NCBI RefSeq assembly: GCF_000055945.1
Contig: NC_008011.1
Span: 124,001 to 188,000 of the forward strand
Length of the DNA: 64,000 nucleotides
DNA from: Lawsonia intracellularis PHE/MN1-00
Lineage (GTDB): Bacteria; Desulfobacterota; Desulfovibrionia; Desulfovibrionales; Desulfovibrionaceae
Direction: 5' to 3'
Position numbers and translations under genes: made by a program. Under the pieces are notes generated by a model. The model did no database searches, was not told the origin of the DNA, and worked only from the letters and a program-made list of their open reading frames with translations. Positions 28,230 through 38,915 of this stretch are shown one piece after another. Position 1 is the stretch's first letter. The number at the start of each line of letters is the position of its first letter.

Positions 28230-28988
28230 ATGTTAGGTATTTTTTCTATGGAAACTACAAACTGGGCAGCTGAAAGCCTTGCAGTTATTTGTGGTAGTGC
28301 TTTTTTATGGGGATTGGGTAGTTCACTTTTAAGTCCATGTCATTTAGGAATTGTACCTATTTTAGGTAGTCATGCTGCTGGGTACAGTATTTTTGGTTCA
28401 AACACAAATCCTTTGCGTCAAGTGTTGTTATTTACATTAGGTTTTTTCCTTACAATTCCTCTCATTGGTTTGTTAATTGGTTTTATTGGTTATGGCCTCC
28501 ACTTTGGAGGGCATTATTGGACTATTCCTTCTGGATTTCTACTGTTATGGTTAGGATGGGATATGACACGTGGACACAGCTGTTCACATTTGTCTTATTT
28601 ATTAGGCAGAATAAGAACTCGGCTTGGCCTTGGTGTGTCTTCTGGTGCATTAGTACTAGGTTTTGCTTATGGATTTCTTGCTGGAGGATGTTCCGCAGGG
28701 TTTCTTGTCCCCATCTATGCACTTACCTTACCTAGTAGTATATGTGTATATGTAGTTATTGCTGCATGTTTTGGATTAGGACATACATTACCAATGACTA
28801 TTGCAGGTGGTTCTGTTTCATTAGCAAAACGTTTTCTAGGTGATAAAAGATGTTGTGATCAAAATAGTAAATGTGAAAGTAAGACAAATGAACCACATAG
28901 TGGAGAGGCAAAATTTCGTAAATTTGTAGGAATTATTACTATTATTATAGGTATTCTATTTATATTACATCCATTTCTTGAAAGTTGA
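28230..28988 (+). CDS. CcdA/DsbD-type transmembrane thiol-electron transporter
   Basis: A 252-residue inner-membrane protein with six or seven membrane segments. The two reactive cysteines of the CcdA family are visible: Cys37 in LLSPCHLG in the first segment and Cys154 in LAGGCSAGF in the fourth. These carry electrons across the membrane to periplasmic thioredoxin-like proteins, for cytochrome c maturation or disulfide isomerisation. A Cys-rich loop (CCDQNSKCES) precedes the last segment and is unusual; it may bind metal. The partner thioredoxin is not adjacent. AGAGG precedes the ATG. Confidence 0.88.
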   Translation: MLGIFSMETTNWAAESLAVICGSAFLWGLGSSLLSPCHLGIVPILGSHAAGYSIFGSNTNPLRQVLLFTLGFFLTIPLIGLLIGFIGYGLHFGGHYWTIPSGFLLLWLGWDMTRGHSCSHLSYLLGRIRTRLGLGVSSGALVLGFAYGFLAGGCSAGFLVPIYALTLPSSICVYVVIAACFGLGHTLPMTIAGGSVSLAKRFLGDKRCCDQNSKCESKTNEPHSGEAKFRKFVGIITIIIGILFILHPFLES

Positions 28989-29126
28989 TTTTCTAACTAA
29001 AATTAAACAGTGTTATTTTAGCATATATTAATAAGTTTAATATATTGATAACTCAATAGATGTTTGTATTATAACTGGTAGTTATTGTTACCATATATTA
29101 TACTATAGCAGTAAATTTATAGATAA

Positions 29127-29696
29127 TTAGTTCTTTGTTGCTGGGATACTTTTAATAACACGACAAGGGTTACCAAATGCTAAGACACCATCAGGAATAT
29201 CTTTACTTACTATACTTCCAGCGCCAATAGTACTGTTATCTCCAATGGTTACTCCTGGTAAGACAATAACATTACCTCCTATCCAAACATTATTACCTAT
29301 AGTTATGGGATAAGCATATTCTAACCCCTTATTTCTTTGTAAAACATCTAAGGGATGCACTGCTGCATAGAAGCCACAGTTTGGTCCAATAAAAACATTA
29401 TTCCCAAAAGTGACTTTAGCTGTATCTAGTATAGTACAATTATGATTTGCATAAAAATTTTCTCCAATTTCAATTAAGTATCCATAATCACACCATAGGG
29501 GTTGCTCAATAAGAAAGTGTTCTCCTGTTTTACCAAAGAGCTTTTTTATAATGTTTCTACGTTCTTCCATTTTTATAGGGTGTAGCTGGTTATATTCGTA
29601 GCATAGCTCCTTACATCTTAAGCGTTCTTCTATAAGCAAAGGATCAGTATTTGCATCATATAATAATCCATTCCTTGCTTTTTCTTTTTCCGTCAT
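29127..29696 (-). CDS. Maltose/galactoside O-acetyltransferase family enzyme (left-handed beta-helix)
   Basis: A 189-residue acetyl-CoA-dependent O-acetyltransferase of the LacA/Maa/NodL group. The N-terminal helical cap (about 1-55, with RCKELCYEYNQL) precedes hexapeptide repeats (ITIGNNVWIGGNVIVLPGVT, then IGDNSTIGAGSIVSKDIPDG). The catalytic His of the family is in AAVHPLD. The exact sugar acceptor is not predictable. AGGAGCTTATC lies upstream of the ATG. It is a single gene between long AT-rich gaps, which could indicate a lateral origin, though codon use looks like its neighbours. Confidence 0.9.
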   Translation of the reverse strand: MTEKEKARNGLLYDANTDPLLIEERLRCKELCYEYNQLHPIKMEERRNIIKKLFGKTGEHFLIEQPLWCDYGYLIEIGENFYANHNCTILDTAKVTFGNNVFIGPNCGFYAAVHPLDVLQRNKGLEYAYPITIGNNVWIGGNVIVLPGVTIGDNSTIGAGSIVSKDIPDGVLAFGNPCRVIKSIPATKN

Positions 29697-30210
29697 GATA
29701 AGCTCCTAAGTAATAAAGGTAAGGTAACTTCTTTTGGACTACTTTATTTATTATTATTATTATTTGCAAAAGAGTATAAGCTAGGTAATGGAAAAAACAT
29801 AAAATTAATTGTTAAACAGATAGTAACTTATTTAGCCTTATATTATAAAATATATTTTTTCTATGAAGTAGAAAAGACTATTTTTTATTAGAGACTTGTA
29901 TCTTTTAAAAATAATGCCTATCTCTATAAAAGGTCTTTTTTGGGGTTTATGTTTGTTATATAGGAAGATTTTAGAATTATAGTAATGATAAAAAAATAAT
30001 CTATGGATTTGTAGTTTTTTAGTAAGGTTACTTTTTTATTGTTATAGCTAATAATTATAGTGAGATATTGAGTAAAAGTTAGAGGTAATCTAAAAGATAA
30101 TAGTATACTTTTTATAATATTATAATAAAATTATATATTATCATAATATTTATATAAGTGAACATAGTTTTCTAAAAAGACTATAATGATCCTCATTAGG
30201 AGGTATTTTT
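29697..30210. promoter_or_regulatory. Divergent gap upstream of cbpA
   Basis: About 510 bases, with a short (TTA)n run near 29746. The cbpA-cbpM-clpB promoter must be here. I looked for a CIRCE-like inverted repeat (GCACTC/GAGTGC) and did not find one, so heat control would have to use an alternative sigma factor. I see no coding remnant. Confidence 0.4.
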
Positions 30211-31119
30211 GTGGCTGTTGAGTACAAAGATTATTATAAAGTTCTTGGGGTTGAGAGAAATGCTACAAAAGATATGATATCTAAAGCATATAAAAAGCTT
30301 GCTAAAAAATATCATCCAGATCTTAATCCAGGTAACACAGAGGCAGAAGAAAAATTTAAGAATATTACAGAAGCTTATGAAGTACTTAAAGATGATGAAA
30401 AAAGAAAAATGTATGATCAACTAGGTTCAAACTGGAAAGATGGTCAATATTTCCAGAACGAAAGTGGATTTGATAATTTTAGCTTTAATTTCGGCGGAGA
30501 TGCCTTTGGGGGCTCTGGTTTTAGTGACTTTTTTGAATCTCTTTTTGGTGGGGGGCAAAGAGGTAGAAGTAGTGGGTTTAGTGGGTTTTCTTCTCGCCAA
30601 CATCGTGGAAGGGATATTGAAGCTGAAATTTCTATTTCTCTTGAAGATGCACTCCATGGTGGTGAACGTAGTTTTACTCTACAAACGCCAGATGGTCCAA
30701 AGACATTAAAAGTTAACATTCCTGCAGGTGTTCGTGAAGGTGCTAAATTAAGACTTGCAGGCCAAGGATACTCTGGCTCAGGTGGAGGAGCAACAGGAGA
30801 TTTATATTTACATATTCGCTTTTTGCCTCATTCTCAGTTTCATGTTGAAAATAATAATATCACATACAATGTACAAATAATGCCTTGGGAGGCTGTATTA
30901 GGAACAAAAATTAGGGTTCCTACTCTTGAAGGAAATGTTGAGCTTTCTGTTCCTGCTGGAACAAGTAGTGGACGTAAAATGCGGCTACGTGGAAAAGGAT
31001 TAGGCTCTTCAAATTCTCGTGGTGCTCTTTTTGTTATTATAGGTATTAAAACACCTACTAACCTTACAGATAAACAGCGTAAATTGTGGGAAGAGCTAGC
31101 TGCTAATGCAGAAAAGTGA
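30211..31119 (+). CDS. cbpA: Curved-DNA-binding DnaJ-class co-chaperone CbpA
   Basis: Hsp40 co-chaperone that stimulates DnaK ATPase. The 302-residue protein has the J domain (1-70) with His35-Pro36-Asp37 in YHPDLNPG, a Gly/Phe-rich linker ([20 protein letters not shown]) and two C-terminal substrate-binding beta-domains. It has none of the CxxCxGxG zinc repeats of DnaJ itself, so it is the CbpA type. The start codon is GTG, with AGGAGG seven to eight bases upstream. cbpM follows after 18 bases and clpB after that, forming a disaggregation operon. Confidence 0.94.
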   Translation: MAVEYKDYYKVLGVERNATKDMISKAYKKLAKKYHPDLNPGNTEAEEKFKNITEAYEVLKDDEKRKMYDQLGSNWKDGQYFQNESGFDNFSFNFGGDAFGGSGFSDFFESLFGGGQRGRSSGFSGFSSRQHRGRDIEAEISISLEDALHGGERSFTLQTPDGPKTLKVNIPAGVREGAKLRLAGQGYSGSGGGATGDLYLHIRFLPHSQFHVENNNITYNVQIMPWEAVLGTKIRVPTLEGNVELSVPAGTSSGRKMRLRGKGLGSSNSRGALFVIIGIKTPTNLTDKQRKLWEELAANAEK

Positions 31120-31137
31120 AGGTAAGGAGGTTCGTAT

Positions 31138-31449
31138 ATGGATTTGTTACAAGACAAAAAAGACCTACCCAGCTGCTCCAGATTTATAGTATGGTCAGAG
31201 TTTATAGAACTCACAGGAACAACTCCTGAGCGTGTCTTTGAGCTTATTGAAATAGGCTGGCTTGAACCTGTACGTACCGCAGAAAATATTTTGTTATTTC
31301 AACAAAGAGATGTTTATAAATTACGAAAGCTTGAACGAATTTGTATGGATTTTGAAATAGATACACTAAGTGGAAGTATTATTATTGATCTTCTTGAACG
31401 TGTTGATAGCTTAGAAAAAAGAGTAAGAATGCTTTCATCACTTTATTAA
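31138..31449 (+). CDS. cbpM: CbpM-like chaperone modulator (MerR-like)
   Basis: A 103-residue protein with the MerR-like winged-helix fold: SEFIELTGTTPERVFELIEI, then GWLEPVRTAENILLFQQRDV, then a YKLRKLERI helix and a C-terminal coiled helix (IDLLERVDSLEKRVRML). Position right after cbpA and this pattern match CbpM, which binds the J domain of CbpA and inhibits it. A DNA-binding role like HspR is possible but less likely, because the recognition helix is not strongly basic. AAGGAGG precedes the ATG. Confidence 0.85.
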   Translation: MDLLQDKKDLPSCSRFIVWSEFIELTGTTPERVFELIEIGWLEPVRTAENILLFQQRDVYKLRKLERICMDFEIDTLSGSIIIDLLERVDSLEKRVRMLSSLY

Positions 31450-31539
31450 AGTTATAATATTTAGTTAACTAAAAACAGTAATTGAAATTATTCTTATATA
31501 CTTATTATATACTTATACTGAAGAAGTAGAGGTTGTATT

Positions 31540-34173
31540 ATGGATGTGAATAAGCTCACACAAAAGTCTCAAGAAGCATTATCAGAAGCACAAAGACTTT
31601 CTGCTCAATATGGGCATCAGGAAGTAGATGTAGAACATTTAGCATTGGCACTTACCATACAAGAGAATGGTTTTGTTCCAAGGGTTCTTGAACAAGCAAA
31701 AGTACATGTAAAAGTTGTGATTTCAGCATTAGAAGAAGTATTAAAAAAGCGTCCTTCTGTTCGTGGGCCTGGAAGTGAGATGGGGAAAATTACTATCTCT
31801 CAAAGGCTAAGTAAAGTTATTGCCAATGCTGAATTATTAGCAAAACGATTGGGTGATGAGTATGTAAGTGTTGAGCATCTTTTTGCTGAATGTCTTAATG
31901 AGCCAGAGTCAACAGGAATGGGACAAGTTGCAAAAGAGATACACCTTACGTCACAAAGATTTATAGAAGTTATGTTAGCTGTGCGTGGGCCACACCGTGT
32001 TACATCTCCTACTCCAGAAGATAGTTACGAAGCATTAAAAAAATATGGAAGAGATCTTGTAGAAGCTGCTCGAAAAGGAAAGCTTGATCCTGTAATTGGA
32101 CGGGATGCTGAAATCCGTAGAGTTATCCGAATTCTTTCTCGTAGAACAAAAAATAATCCTGTGCTTATTGGTGAAGCTGGAGTTGGGAAAACAGCTATAG
32201 TAGAAGGATTAGCTTTTCGTATCGTTCAAGGAGATGTTCCTGAAGGTTTAAAAGATAAATCTATTTTTGCTCTTGATATGGGGTCACTGATTGCTGGAGC
32301 AAAGTACAGAGGAGAATTTGAAGAACGTCTTAAGGCTGTTTTAACAGAAGTCGAGAAGTCAGAAGGAAGAATTGTTCTTTTTATTGATGAATTACATACT
32401 ATTGTTGGAGCAGGAAAAGCTGATGGAGCTATGGATGCAGGGAACTTTTTAAAACCTATGCTTGCTCGTGGAGAGCTCCATTGTATTGGTGCTACAACAT
32501 TGGATGAGTATAGAAAGTATATAGAAAAAGATCCTGCATTAGAGAGACGTTTTCAACCAGTGATGGTAGATGAACCTTCTGTTCAAGACACTATATCTAT
32601 TTTACGAGGATTAAAAGAACGCTTTGAAGTTCATCATGGTGTGAGGATTAGTGATTCTGCTATAGTTGAAGCTGTAGTCCTTTCAGATAGATATATCTCA
32701 GATCGTCAACTACCAGACAAAGCAATTGATTTGATTGATGAAGCTGCAGCTATGATCCGTACAGAAATCGACTCTCTTCCATCTGAGCTTGATGAAGTTA
32801 ATCGTAAAATTATGCAGTTAGAAATAGAAAGAGAAGCCCTTAGAAAAGAAAGTGATTCAGCATCTCATGAAAGATTAGTACGTTTGGAAGAAGAATTAAA
32901 AGTACTGCAATCAACACAGTCTGAATTAAAAAAGCAATGGGAAACTGAAAAAGGTTCAATTGATTCTCTTCGAAACATAAAAGAACAAATTGAGCAGACA
33001 CGACTTGCAATTGATGAGGCTACACGAAATGGTGAGCTAAGCAAGGCAGCAGAATTAAAATACTCAAAACTGTTTGAATTAGAAAAACAATTAGAAGAAC
33101 GTGAATCAAAGGCTGATGGTCCACGTTTACTTAAAGAAGAAGTTCGTCCAGATGATGTTGCTAATATTGTTGCTCGATGGACAGGTATACCTGTAACACG
33201 ACTGTTAGAATCTGAAAAAGAAAAATTGTTACGATTGCCAGATACATTACATGAGCGTGTAATTGGTCAAGATGAGGCTGTGAATGTCATATGTAATGCT
33301 GTATTGCGTACACGTGCAGGACTTTCTGATCCAAAGAGACCACAAGGTTCTTTTATTTTTCTTGGACCTACAGGTGTTGGTAAAACAGAACTTTGTAAAG
33401 CTCTTGCAGAATCTTTATTTGATACTGAAGAAAATATGGTTCGCTTTGATATGAGTGAATACATGGAGAAACACTCAGTAGCCAGGCTTATTGGAGCTCA
33501 TCCTGGTTATGTAGGTTATGAAGAAGGTGGGCAACTTACCAATGCTGTAAAACGTAAACCTTATAGTGTCATATTATTTGACGAAGTAGAAAAAGCACAT
33601 CCTGATGTATTTAATATTTTTCTACAGTTACTTGATGATGGACGTTTGACGGATAATGCTGGCCGTACTATTAATTTTAGAAATACTATTATCATTATGA
33701 CTTCAAATATAGGCGCATATAAATTACTTGAAGGTATTAGTCCTGATGGTTCTTTTCATGAAGGTGTATATGAGTCTGTTATGGGTGATTTGAAACAACA
33801 TTTTAGACCAGAATTTCTTAACCGAGTTGATGATGTTGTACTTTTTAAACCACTTCTGGCTGATCAAATAAGTAGTATTATAGACTTACAGTTAAGGAGT
33901 TTAAAAAAACGCCTAGAGTCACAGAAAGTTACATTAGAATTAACACATTCAGCACATTTATATCTAGCTGAGAATGGATATGATCCTCATTATGGAGCAC
34001 GTCCATTAAAAAGATACCTTCAACGAGTAGTGGAAACACCTTTAGCAAAGATGATTATTAGTGGTAAAGTTCATGAAAATCAACAGATTGTTATAGATTA
34101 CTCAGAAAGTGATTCTTCTTTACAATATGGTGTGAAAAGTGCATCTGAAGATATCAACTGGGTTCAAGTATAA
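31540..34173 (+). CDS. clpB: ATP-dependent disaggregase ClpB
   Basis: Hexameric AAA+ chaperone that threads aggregated proteins with DnaK. The 877 residues show the N domain (two repeats, beginning [12 protein letters not shown]), a first nucleotide-binding domain with Walker A GEAGVGKT (211-218), the long middle coiled coil (about 400-530), a second domain with GPTGVGKT, and Walker B motifs ([19 protein letters not shown]). The C-terminus extends a little beyond the conserved domain with an acidic tail. It is the last gene of the cbpA-cbpM-clpB operon. The 90-base gap after cbpM has no terminator that I can see. Confidence 0.97.
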   Translation: MDVNKLTQKSQEALSEAQRLSAQYGHQEVDVEHLALALTIQENGFVPRVLEQAKVHVKVVISALEEVLKKRPSVRGPGSEMGKITISQRLSKVIANAELLAKRLGDEYVSVEHLFAECLNEPESTGMGQVAKEIHLTSQRFIEVMLAVRGPHRVTSPTPEDSYEALKKYGRDLVEAARKGKLDPVIGRDAEIRRVIRILSRRTKNNPVLIGEAGVGKTAIVEGLAFRIVQGDVPEGLKDKSIFALDMGSLIAGAKYRGEFEERLKAVLTEVEKSEGRIVLFIDELHTIVGAGKADGAMDAGNFLKPMLARGELHCIGATTLDEYRKYIEKDPALERRFQPVMVDEPSVQDTISILRGLKERFEVHHGVRISDSAIVEAVVLSDRYISDRQLPDKAIDLIDEAAAMIRTEIDSLPSELDEVNRKIMQLEIEREALRKESDSASHERLVRLEEELKVLQSTQSELKKQWETEKGSIDSLRNIKEQIEQTRLAIDEATRNGELSKAAELKYSKLFELEKQLEERESKADGPRLLKEEVRPDDVANIVARWTGIPVTRLLESEKEKLLRLPDTLHERVIGQDEAVNVICNAVLRTRAGLSDPKRPQGSFIFLGPTGVGKTELCKALAESLFDTEENMVRFDMSEYMEKHSVARLIGAHPGYVGYEEGGQLTNAVKRKPYSVILFDEVEKAHPDVFNIFLQLLDDGRLTDNAGRTINFRNTIIIMTSNIGAYKLLEGISPDGSFHEGVYESVMGDLKQHFRPEFLNRVDDVVLFKPLLADQISSIIDLQLRSLKKRLESQKVTLELTHSAHLYLAENGYDPHYGARPLKRYLQRVVETPLAKMIISGKVHENQQIVIDYSESDSSLQYGVKSASEDINWVQV

Positions 34174-34234
34174 TTATAACTTTAATTTTTGTAATTATTA
34201 ACGATAACAGGTTATTTATTATACATATTATTTA

Positions 34235-34969
34235 TTATAAAATTTGTTTAAGAAATTGCTGAAGTCGTGGATGTTGAGGTGAGGTAAAAATAGTCTCTGG
34301 GGGGCCAGTTTCAACAATTTGTCCTTTATCCATAAAAATAACATGATCAGCCACTTCACGAGCAAAACCCATTTCATGAGTGACGACAATCATAGTCATG
34401 CCTTCTTCTGCAAGTGTTTTCATTACTTCAAGGACTTCTGTTACCATTTCAGGATCAAGTGCTGAAGTTGGCTCATCAAACAACATAATTTTGGGATGCA
34501 TAGCAAGAGCTCTAGCAATAGCAACTCTCTGTTGTTGTCCTCCAGACAAATAGGATGGATAAACATTTATTTTATCTGAAAGACCTACCTTTTTGAGGAG
34601 TTGCAAAGCTTGTTCTTCTGCCTCATGGGTAGAAAGCTTTCTTAAATGGATGGGAGCCATTGTAATATTTTGGAGTACAGTTTTATGAGGGAATAGGTTA
34701 AAATTCTGGAATACCATCCCTAACTCTTGGCGAATGGTATTAATATCATTTTCTGATGAGTTAATATCAAGGCCATCCACAATGATAAGTCCTTTATCAA
34801 TAGTTTCAAGTCGATTAATTGAACGAAGAAGTGTAGATTTTCCTGATCCAGAAGGACCAATAATAACTACTTTCTCTCCTGGTATTATTTCTAGGCTTAC
34901 ATCATTTATGGCTGTAAGTGATCCAAAAAATTTCCAAATATTACGAATGGTAATGATAGGTTCAGTCAT
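34235..34969 (-). CDS. Polar amino acid ABC transporter ATP-binding protein (GlnQ type)
   Basis: Cytoplasmic ATPase of an amino acid importer. Walker [10 protein letters not shown], the Q-loop, signature LSGGQQQR, Walker B IMLFDEPT and the switch His in VVTHEMGFA are all present. The frame is open to 34993. The AGGAGA right before the ATG at 34969 makes MTEPIITI the start. The ATG overlaps the permease stop by eight bases (ATGACTGA), implying translational coupling. With the next two genes it forms a complete one-permease importer. Confidence 0.94.
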   Translation of the reverse strand: MTEPIITIRNIWKFFGSLTAINDVSLEIIPGEKVVIIGPSGSGKSTLLRSINRLETIDKGLIIVDGLDINSSENDINTIRQELGMVFQNFNLFPHKTVLQNITMAPIHLRKLSTHEAEEQALQLLKKVGLSDKINVYPSYLSGGQQQRVAIARALAMHPKIMLFDEPTSALDPEMVTEVLEVMKTLAEEGMTMIVVTHEMGFAREVADHVIFMDKGQIVETGPPETIFTSPQHPRLQQFLKQIL

Positions 34970-35747
34970 AGTTCTCCTGGTCATAATGATCAAGTTTCCC
35001 TTCCATAATACTTACTCCTTTAGAGAGTAAGAGTGTAATAATTAGATATACAATAGCAATTACAGTATACGTTTCAAAATATTCAAAGGTTACTGCAGCA
35101 TACTCCCTTCCTCGACGAAGTAAGTCAGCTACAGCAATAATGGAGATAAGTGATGTGTCTTTCAGCATAGCAATACATTCATTACCAATAGGTGGGAGAA
35201 TAGCTCTTAGAGCTTGAGGTAAAATGACATACCGCATTGTTTGATATTTGTTAAATCCAAGAGAGCGTGCGGCTTCTTCTTGTCCTTTAGGAACAGTAAG
35301 AATACCTGCTCGAAATACTTCCCCCATATAAGCACCATAACAAAAGGTAATGGCAATGATAGCTGATACAAGCGGAGAAAAATGGCCTAGTGCATAATAG
35401 ATATAAAAAAGTTGTACAAGTAAAGGAATACCTCGAATAACTTCAACATAAGTAGAGGTAAGAATATTGATAATACGATTTTTAGAAAGTCTACCAAAAC
35501 CTACAAGAAGACCTAGAGGGAGAGTACAAATTATAGAAAGAAATGTAACTTCAAATGTTACAAAAATGCCATCAGGAAGAAATGCTAGGATGTCTATGTA
35601 GTTTTCTGAGCCAAAACTACATAGGAGAACTAAAAGAAGAATTGATCCAAAAAATGCAATATTCCAAGCATTGATAATATTCCTTTCCCTAGGATCTGGG
35701 ATAGAAGCTCCGTCTGTAATTTCAATGCGTATGCTTGTATTTTGCAT
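34962..35747 (-). CDS. Polar amino acid ABC transporter permease (GlnP/HisM type)
   Basis: A 261-residue inner-membrane permease. A 60-residue N-terminal part with one membrane helix precedes the HisMQ-type domain ([20 protein letters not shown]) and the EAA loop that docks the ATPase ([20 protein letters not shown], then [10 protein letters not shown]). As only one permease gene is present, it probably works as a homodimer. It overlaps the ATPase gene and follows the binding-protein gene by about 50 bases. Confidence 0.93.
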   Translation of the reverse strand: MQNTSIRIEITDGASIPDPRERNIINAWNIAFFGSILLLVLLCSFGSENYIDILAFLPDGIFVTFEVTFLSIICTLPLGLLVGFGRLSKNRIINILTSTYVEVIRGIPLLVQLFYIYYALGHFSPLVSAIIAITFCYGAYMGEVFRAGILTVPKGQEEAARSLGFNKYQTMRYVILPQALRAILPPIGNECIAMLKDTSLISIIAVADLLRRGREYAAVTFEYFETYTVIAIVYLIITLLLSKGVSIMEGKLDHYDQENYD

Positions 35748-35797
35748 ATATGTTTTCCATATCTTTATATGTTATTGAGCTATTTATATGTATAAAA

Positions 35798-36547
35798 TTA
35801 ATGCATGATCCACTTCTTTATTAATGCAGCCTCAATTCCTTTTTCTTTTACTGCTTTGACACCAGCATTAATTTTCTCTAATAATTCTTTATTACCTTTT
35901 TTGACTGCAAACCCATACTGTTCTATTTCAGTAGTAATGAAAGCTATAGTAATATGATCTGTATATTCTGGTTGTTGTTTTATAAAATAGTTTGCTACAG
36001 GTTCATCACAAATGACAGCATCAAGGCTTCCATTAGAAAGATCTTCTAGCGCAAGACCTATTTCATCATAGGTTTTTACTATAGCTTTTACTTTTGCTTT
36101 AGGTAACGTTTCTATAAGACCTGAAGTGCCAATCTGTCCACCTACTTTTTTCCCATTTAGATCCTGTATACTTTTTATTGGTGAACCATTAGGGACTACA
36201 ATAGCTTGATGAACATTATAGTATGGTTTACTAAAATCCATTACTTTTTGTTTACGTTTATCTGTAATTGTTACAGAAGAGGCAATAATATCAATAAGAT
36301 CAGCATTAAGTGCAGCAAATATTCCATCCCAAGCAGTATTACGGATTTCTATGTTAATTCCTGCTTCTTTAGCTACAGCAGTAATATAGTCTGAAGAGTA
36401 CCCGACAACCTTTTTGTGTTCATCTAAATTTTCCATTGGGGGCCATGTTGCATCAGAAGCAACAATGTAAATATCTTTTGCAATACTGGTAGAAGAAAAA
36501 ATACTTAATATAGTGAGTATGCTTAGAAAGCCAAAAGTGCGAAGCAT
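35798..36547 (-). CDS. Periplasmic amino acid-binding protein (family 3)
   Basis: A 249-residue solute-binding protein of the HisJ/GlnH type. It has a signal peptide of about 23 residues ending SIAKD. The family 3 pattern is clear: VASDATWPPMENL, then VGYSSDYITAVAKEAG, the AWDGIFAALNADLIDIIASS block and the conserved arginine and aspartate ligand-binding segment SVTITDKRKQ. The exact amino acid is not predictable. It is the first gene of the operon (binding protein, permease, ATPase). Amino acid import would suit an organism that feeds on host cytosol. Confidence 0.93.
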   Translation of the reverse strand: MLRTFGFLSILTILSIFSSTSIAKDIYIVASDATWPPMENLDEHKKVVGYSSDYITAVAKEAGINIEIRNTAWDGIFAALNADLIDIIASSVTITDKRKQKVMDFSKPYYNVHQAIVVPNGSPIKSIQDLNGKKVGGQIGTSGLIETLPKAKVKAIVKTYDEIGLALEDLSNGSLDAVICDEPVANYFIKQQPEYTDHITIAFITTEIEQYGFAVKKGNKELLEKINAGVKAVKEKGIEAALIKKWIMH

Positions 36548-36880
36548 GGTTTGCTATACTCCTTGAATATGTCTATCTATTATAGATATATTATTCATAT
36601 ATTTTTTATGTTTTTAAAAAGAATTATAGATATTTTTTGTTTAAAAAAGTATGAACAGATATTTATAATATATGTTAACCAATATCTATTCAAGAGATAA
36701 TTATATATCATTTATTATGATTTTCTGTAAAAATAGAAAGAGTAATTCTATATTATTTTATATCGTTATTAAAAATGAAAGTAGGTAAGTTAGATAATTA
36801 GTAAGAGTAGAAATATAGAGTTAGGATACAGTATGATATAAATGAATAGATATTATTAAGGTTAGTAGGTAAATTTTGAT
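36548..36880. promoter_or_regulatory. Divergent gap between the ABC operon and gmhB
   Basis: About 330 AT-rich bases that should hold promoters in both directions. I see no inverted repeat or coding remnant worth naming. Confidence 0.35.
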
Positions 36881-37474
36881 ATGAAAAAGGTATGGAATAT
36901 TTTTTTTGATCGTGATGGCACTCTTATTGAAGATAAACATTATCTTTCGAATCCTAGAGATCTAGTATTATTACCGAATGTAGGCCTAGCATTAGAAAAG
37001 CTTATTAAGAATGGATGTCATTTATTTTTAGTTTCTAATCAGTCAGGAGTTGGAAGAGGTTTGTTTACTGAAACATCTGTTTTAGCATGTCATAAAGAGC
37101 TTACAAGACTTCTTGCTGGTTATGGAGTTTTTTTTACTGATGCTCTCTGGTGTGTACATGCTCCATCAGAAAATTGTGATTGTCGTAAGCCAAAACTTGG
37201 TATGTGGAAAGCACTATCTCAAAAACATAGATTAACCGCATCTGAAACAATAATGATTGGAGATAAATGTGATGATATAAGTTTTGGTGTAAAGGCAGAA
37301 TTTTTAGCTTCTATTCTTGTTAAAACAGGCAAAGGTGAACAAGAAGCTATAAAATGTGGATATCGTTTTCCTGAGAAGGGATGTGCTCCTATGGAAGTAA
37401 CAAAAAATAAATCTACATGTATTTTAACTACACAATCTATTATGGATGCTGTATCATGGATATTACAAGAATAA
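36881..37474 (+). CDS. gmhB: D-glycero-D-manno-heptose 1,7-bisphosphate 7-phosphatase
   Basis: HAD-family phosphatase in the ADP-heptose pathway for lipopolysaccharide inner core. The nucleophile and acid/base aspartates are Asp10 and Asp12 in FFDRDGTL. Motif II is LVSNQSGVGRG. The GmhB-specific zinc loop has Cys-x-His-x7-Cys-x-Cys (CVHAPSENCDC) before RKPKLG. Motif III/IV is MIGDKCDD. The C-terminal tail after residue 155 is longer than usual and ends without motif. The histidinol-phosphate phosphatase branch of the same family is a less likely alternative. folC lies 100 bases downstream. Confidence 0.9.
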   Translation: MKKVWNIFFDRDGTLIEDKHYLSNPRDLVLLPNVGLALEKLIKNGCHLFLVSNQSGVGRGLFTETSVLACHKELTRLLAGYGVFFTDALWCVHAPSENCDCRKPKLGMWKALSQKHRLTASETIMIGDKCDDISFGVKAEFLASILVKTGKGEQEAIKCGYRFPEKGCAPMEVTKNKSTCILTTQSIMDAVSWILQE

Positions 37475-37574
37475 TCTTCCAGAAAAAAGAGTATATACTA
37501 TATAAAACAGTGTGGCTCAGTAATTAACTTATATCATGAGATAACAATTAATAGTTTTTATTAAGTAGGGTTAC

Positions 37575-38882
37575 ATGAAATTTACTTCATTTGATGATGT
37601 TCAAAATTTTTTAGATAATCTTGGTTTGTTTAATATCGATTTAGAGCTTACTCGAATGAATCAAGCATTGACCAAACTTGATTTTAATTCTTTGCCATAT
37701 AAAGTTGTTCAAATAGTTGGGACAAATGGAAAAGGTTCTACAGCTACTTTCCTTGCATCTTTAGCAAAATCTCATGGTTTAAAGGTTGGAATATATACTT
37801 CTCCACATTTTGTGACACCTCGAGAACGTATTTGTATTAATGGTGAAATGCTTTCACCAGAGGTATGGATTACTTTAACTGAACGTATCTTAGATAATAC
37901 ACTATCTTTAACATATTTTGAATTATTAACAGTATTAGCTATTGTTGCTTTTTCAGAGTTTAAGGTTGATTTGGCTATACTAGAGGCAGGCCTTGGAGGG
38001 CAACATGATGCAACAACAGCTGTTCCTGCAGATTTGGTATGTTATACACCAATTGATCTTGACCATGAACAATTCCTTGGATCAACAGTTGAAGCAATTG
38101 CAAAAGAAAAATCACAAGCAATGCGTTTTAGAAAACCTGTTCTTTCAAGTTTTCAGCAGCCTGAAGTAATGAGCATACTTTGTGCTATGGCTAAAGAAAA
38201 AAATTGCTCTTTTCAGTCTCTAGAACAAATTAGTTTAGTATATGATCTCTTTTACCCTAATCTAGATGGTAGTCAGACAAAGTCAGAATATTTAACTTTA
38301 GGCATGGCTGGTAAGCATCAACGTGTTAATGCACAGCTTGCGTTAGCAGCATGGCATGTACTTTCACAGAACTTTGGATGGGATTTTAATCTTAACTGTA
38401 TTTATAAAGGGCTTGCTCATGCGTTTATTCCTGGACGATTTCAATATGTTCCTCCTAATCCATCATTAGGCTGCCTTCCTACTATACTTGATGGTGCTCA
38501 TAATCCTCATGGGTTAGAAGCATGTATTGCTGCATGTAAATCTATAGGAATCCGCCCAGGAGCCATTATTTTTTCCTGTTTTGCTGATAAAAATATTAAA
38601 GAGATGGTTGAACTTGTTCAGATATTTGCAGAAGGGATCCCATTATTTATTCCAACAATCCAAGTTCATGAGAGAGCTATGTGTAGCAACGAGCTAGCAA
38701 AACTGTTTAAATGTTCTGTTCAGCCTGTACAACGTCTTAGTATTGCATTACAAGCTATAAAAAATTCTGATATTGAAATTAGTGAAAAACGTCCTATAGT
38801 TATTCTAGGTTCATTATATTTAATTGGAGAATTTTTTACACTCTACCCTCATGTATTATCTTCTTCTATAGGTATGATATAA
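37575..38882 (+). CDS. folC: Folylpolyglutamate synthase / dihydrofolate synthase
   Basis: Mur-ligase-like ATP-dependent enzyme adding glutamate to dihydropteroate and folates. Markers are the P-loop VGTNGKGSTATFLAS, the SPHFVTPRERICING omega/folate loop, EAGLGGQHDATTA with the essential acidic residue, IDLDHEQFLG, the KEKSQAMR lysine (normally carbamylated), and HNPHGLEA in the C-terminal domain. Length 435 is normal. AGGG precedes the ATG. selA follows about 30 bases downstream, so they probably share a transcript. Confidence 0.95.
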   Translation: MKFTSFDDVQNFLDNLGLFNIDLELTRMNQALTKLDFNSLPYKVVQIVGTNGKGSTATFLASLAKSHGLKVGIYTSPHFVTPRERICINGEMLSPEVWITLTERILDNTLSLTYFELLTVLAIVAFSEFKVDLAILEAGLGGQHDATTAVPADLVCYTPIDLDHEQFLGSTVEAIAKEKSQAMRFRKPVLSSFQQPEVMSILCAMAKEKNCSFQSLEQISLVYDLFYPNLDGSQTKSEYLTLGMAGKHQRVNAQLALAAWHVLSQNFGWDFNLNCIYKGLAHAFIPGRFQYVPPNPSLGCLPTILDGAHNPHGLEACIAACKSIGIRPGAIIFSCFADKNIKEMVELVQIFAEGIPLFIPTIQVHERAMCSNELAKLFKCSVQPVQRLSIALQAIKNSDIEISEKRPIVILGSLYLIGEFFTLYPHVLSSSIGMI

Positions 38883-38915
38883 AAATATAGTATACATTTT
38901 ATAGTGGTAAGTTCA

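Noticed and set aside
29746-29770. Short TTA repeats as a possible phase-variable tract
   Set aside because: Trinucleotide-like runs in a non-coding gap of an AT-rich genome are common by chance, and no gene frame depends on them.
30427-31214. Long frames opposite and across cbpA on both strands
   Set aside because: They are shadows of a Gly/Ser/Phe-rich coding sequence. The CbpA frame has the J-domain and CTD motifs and a strong ribosome-binding site.
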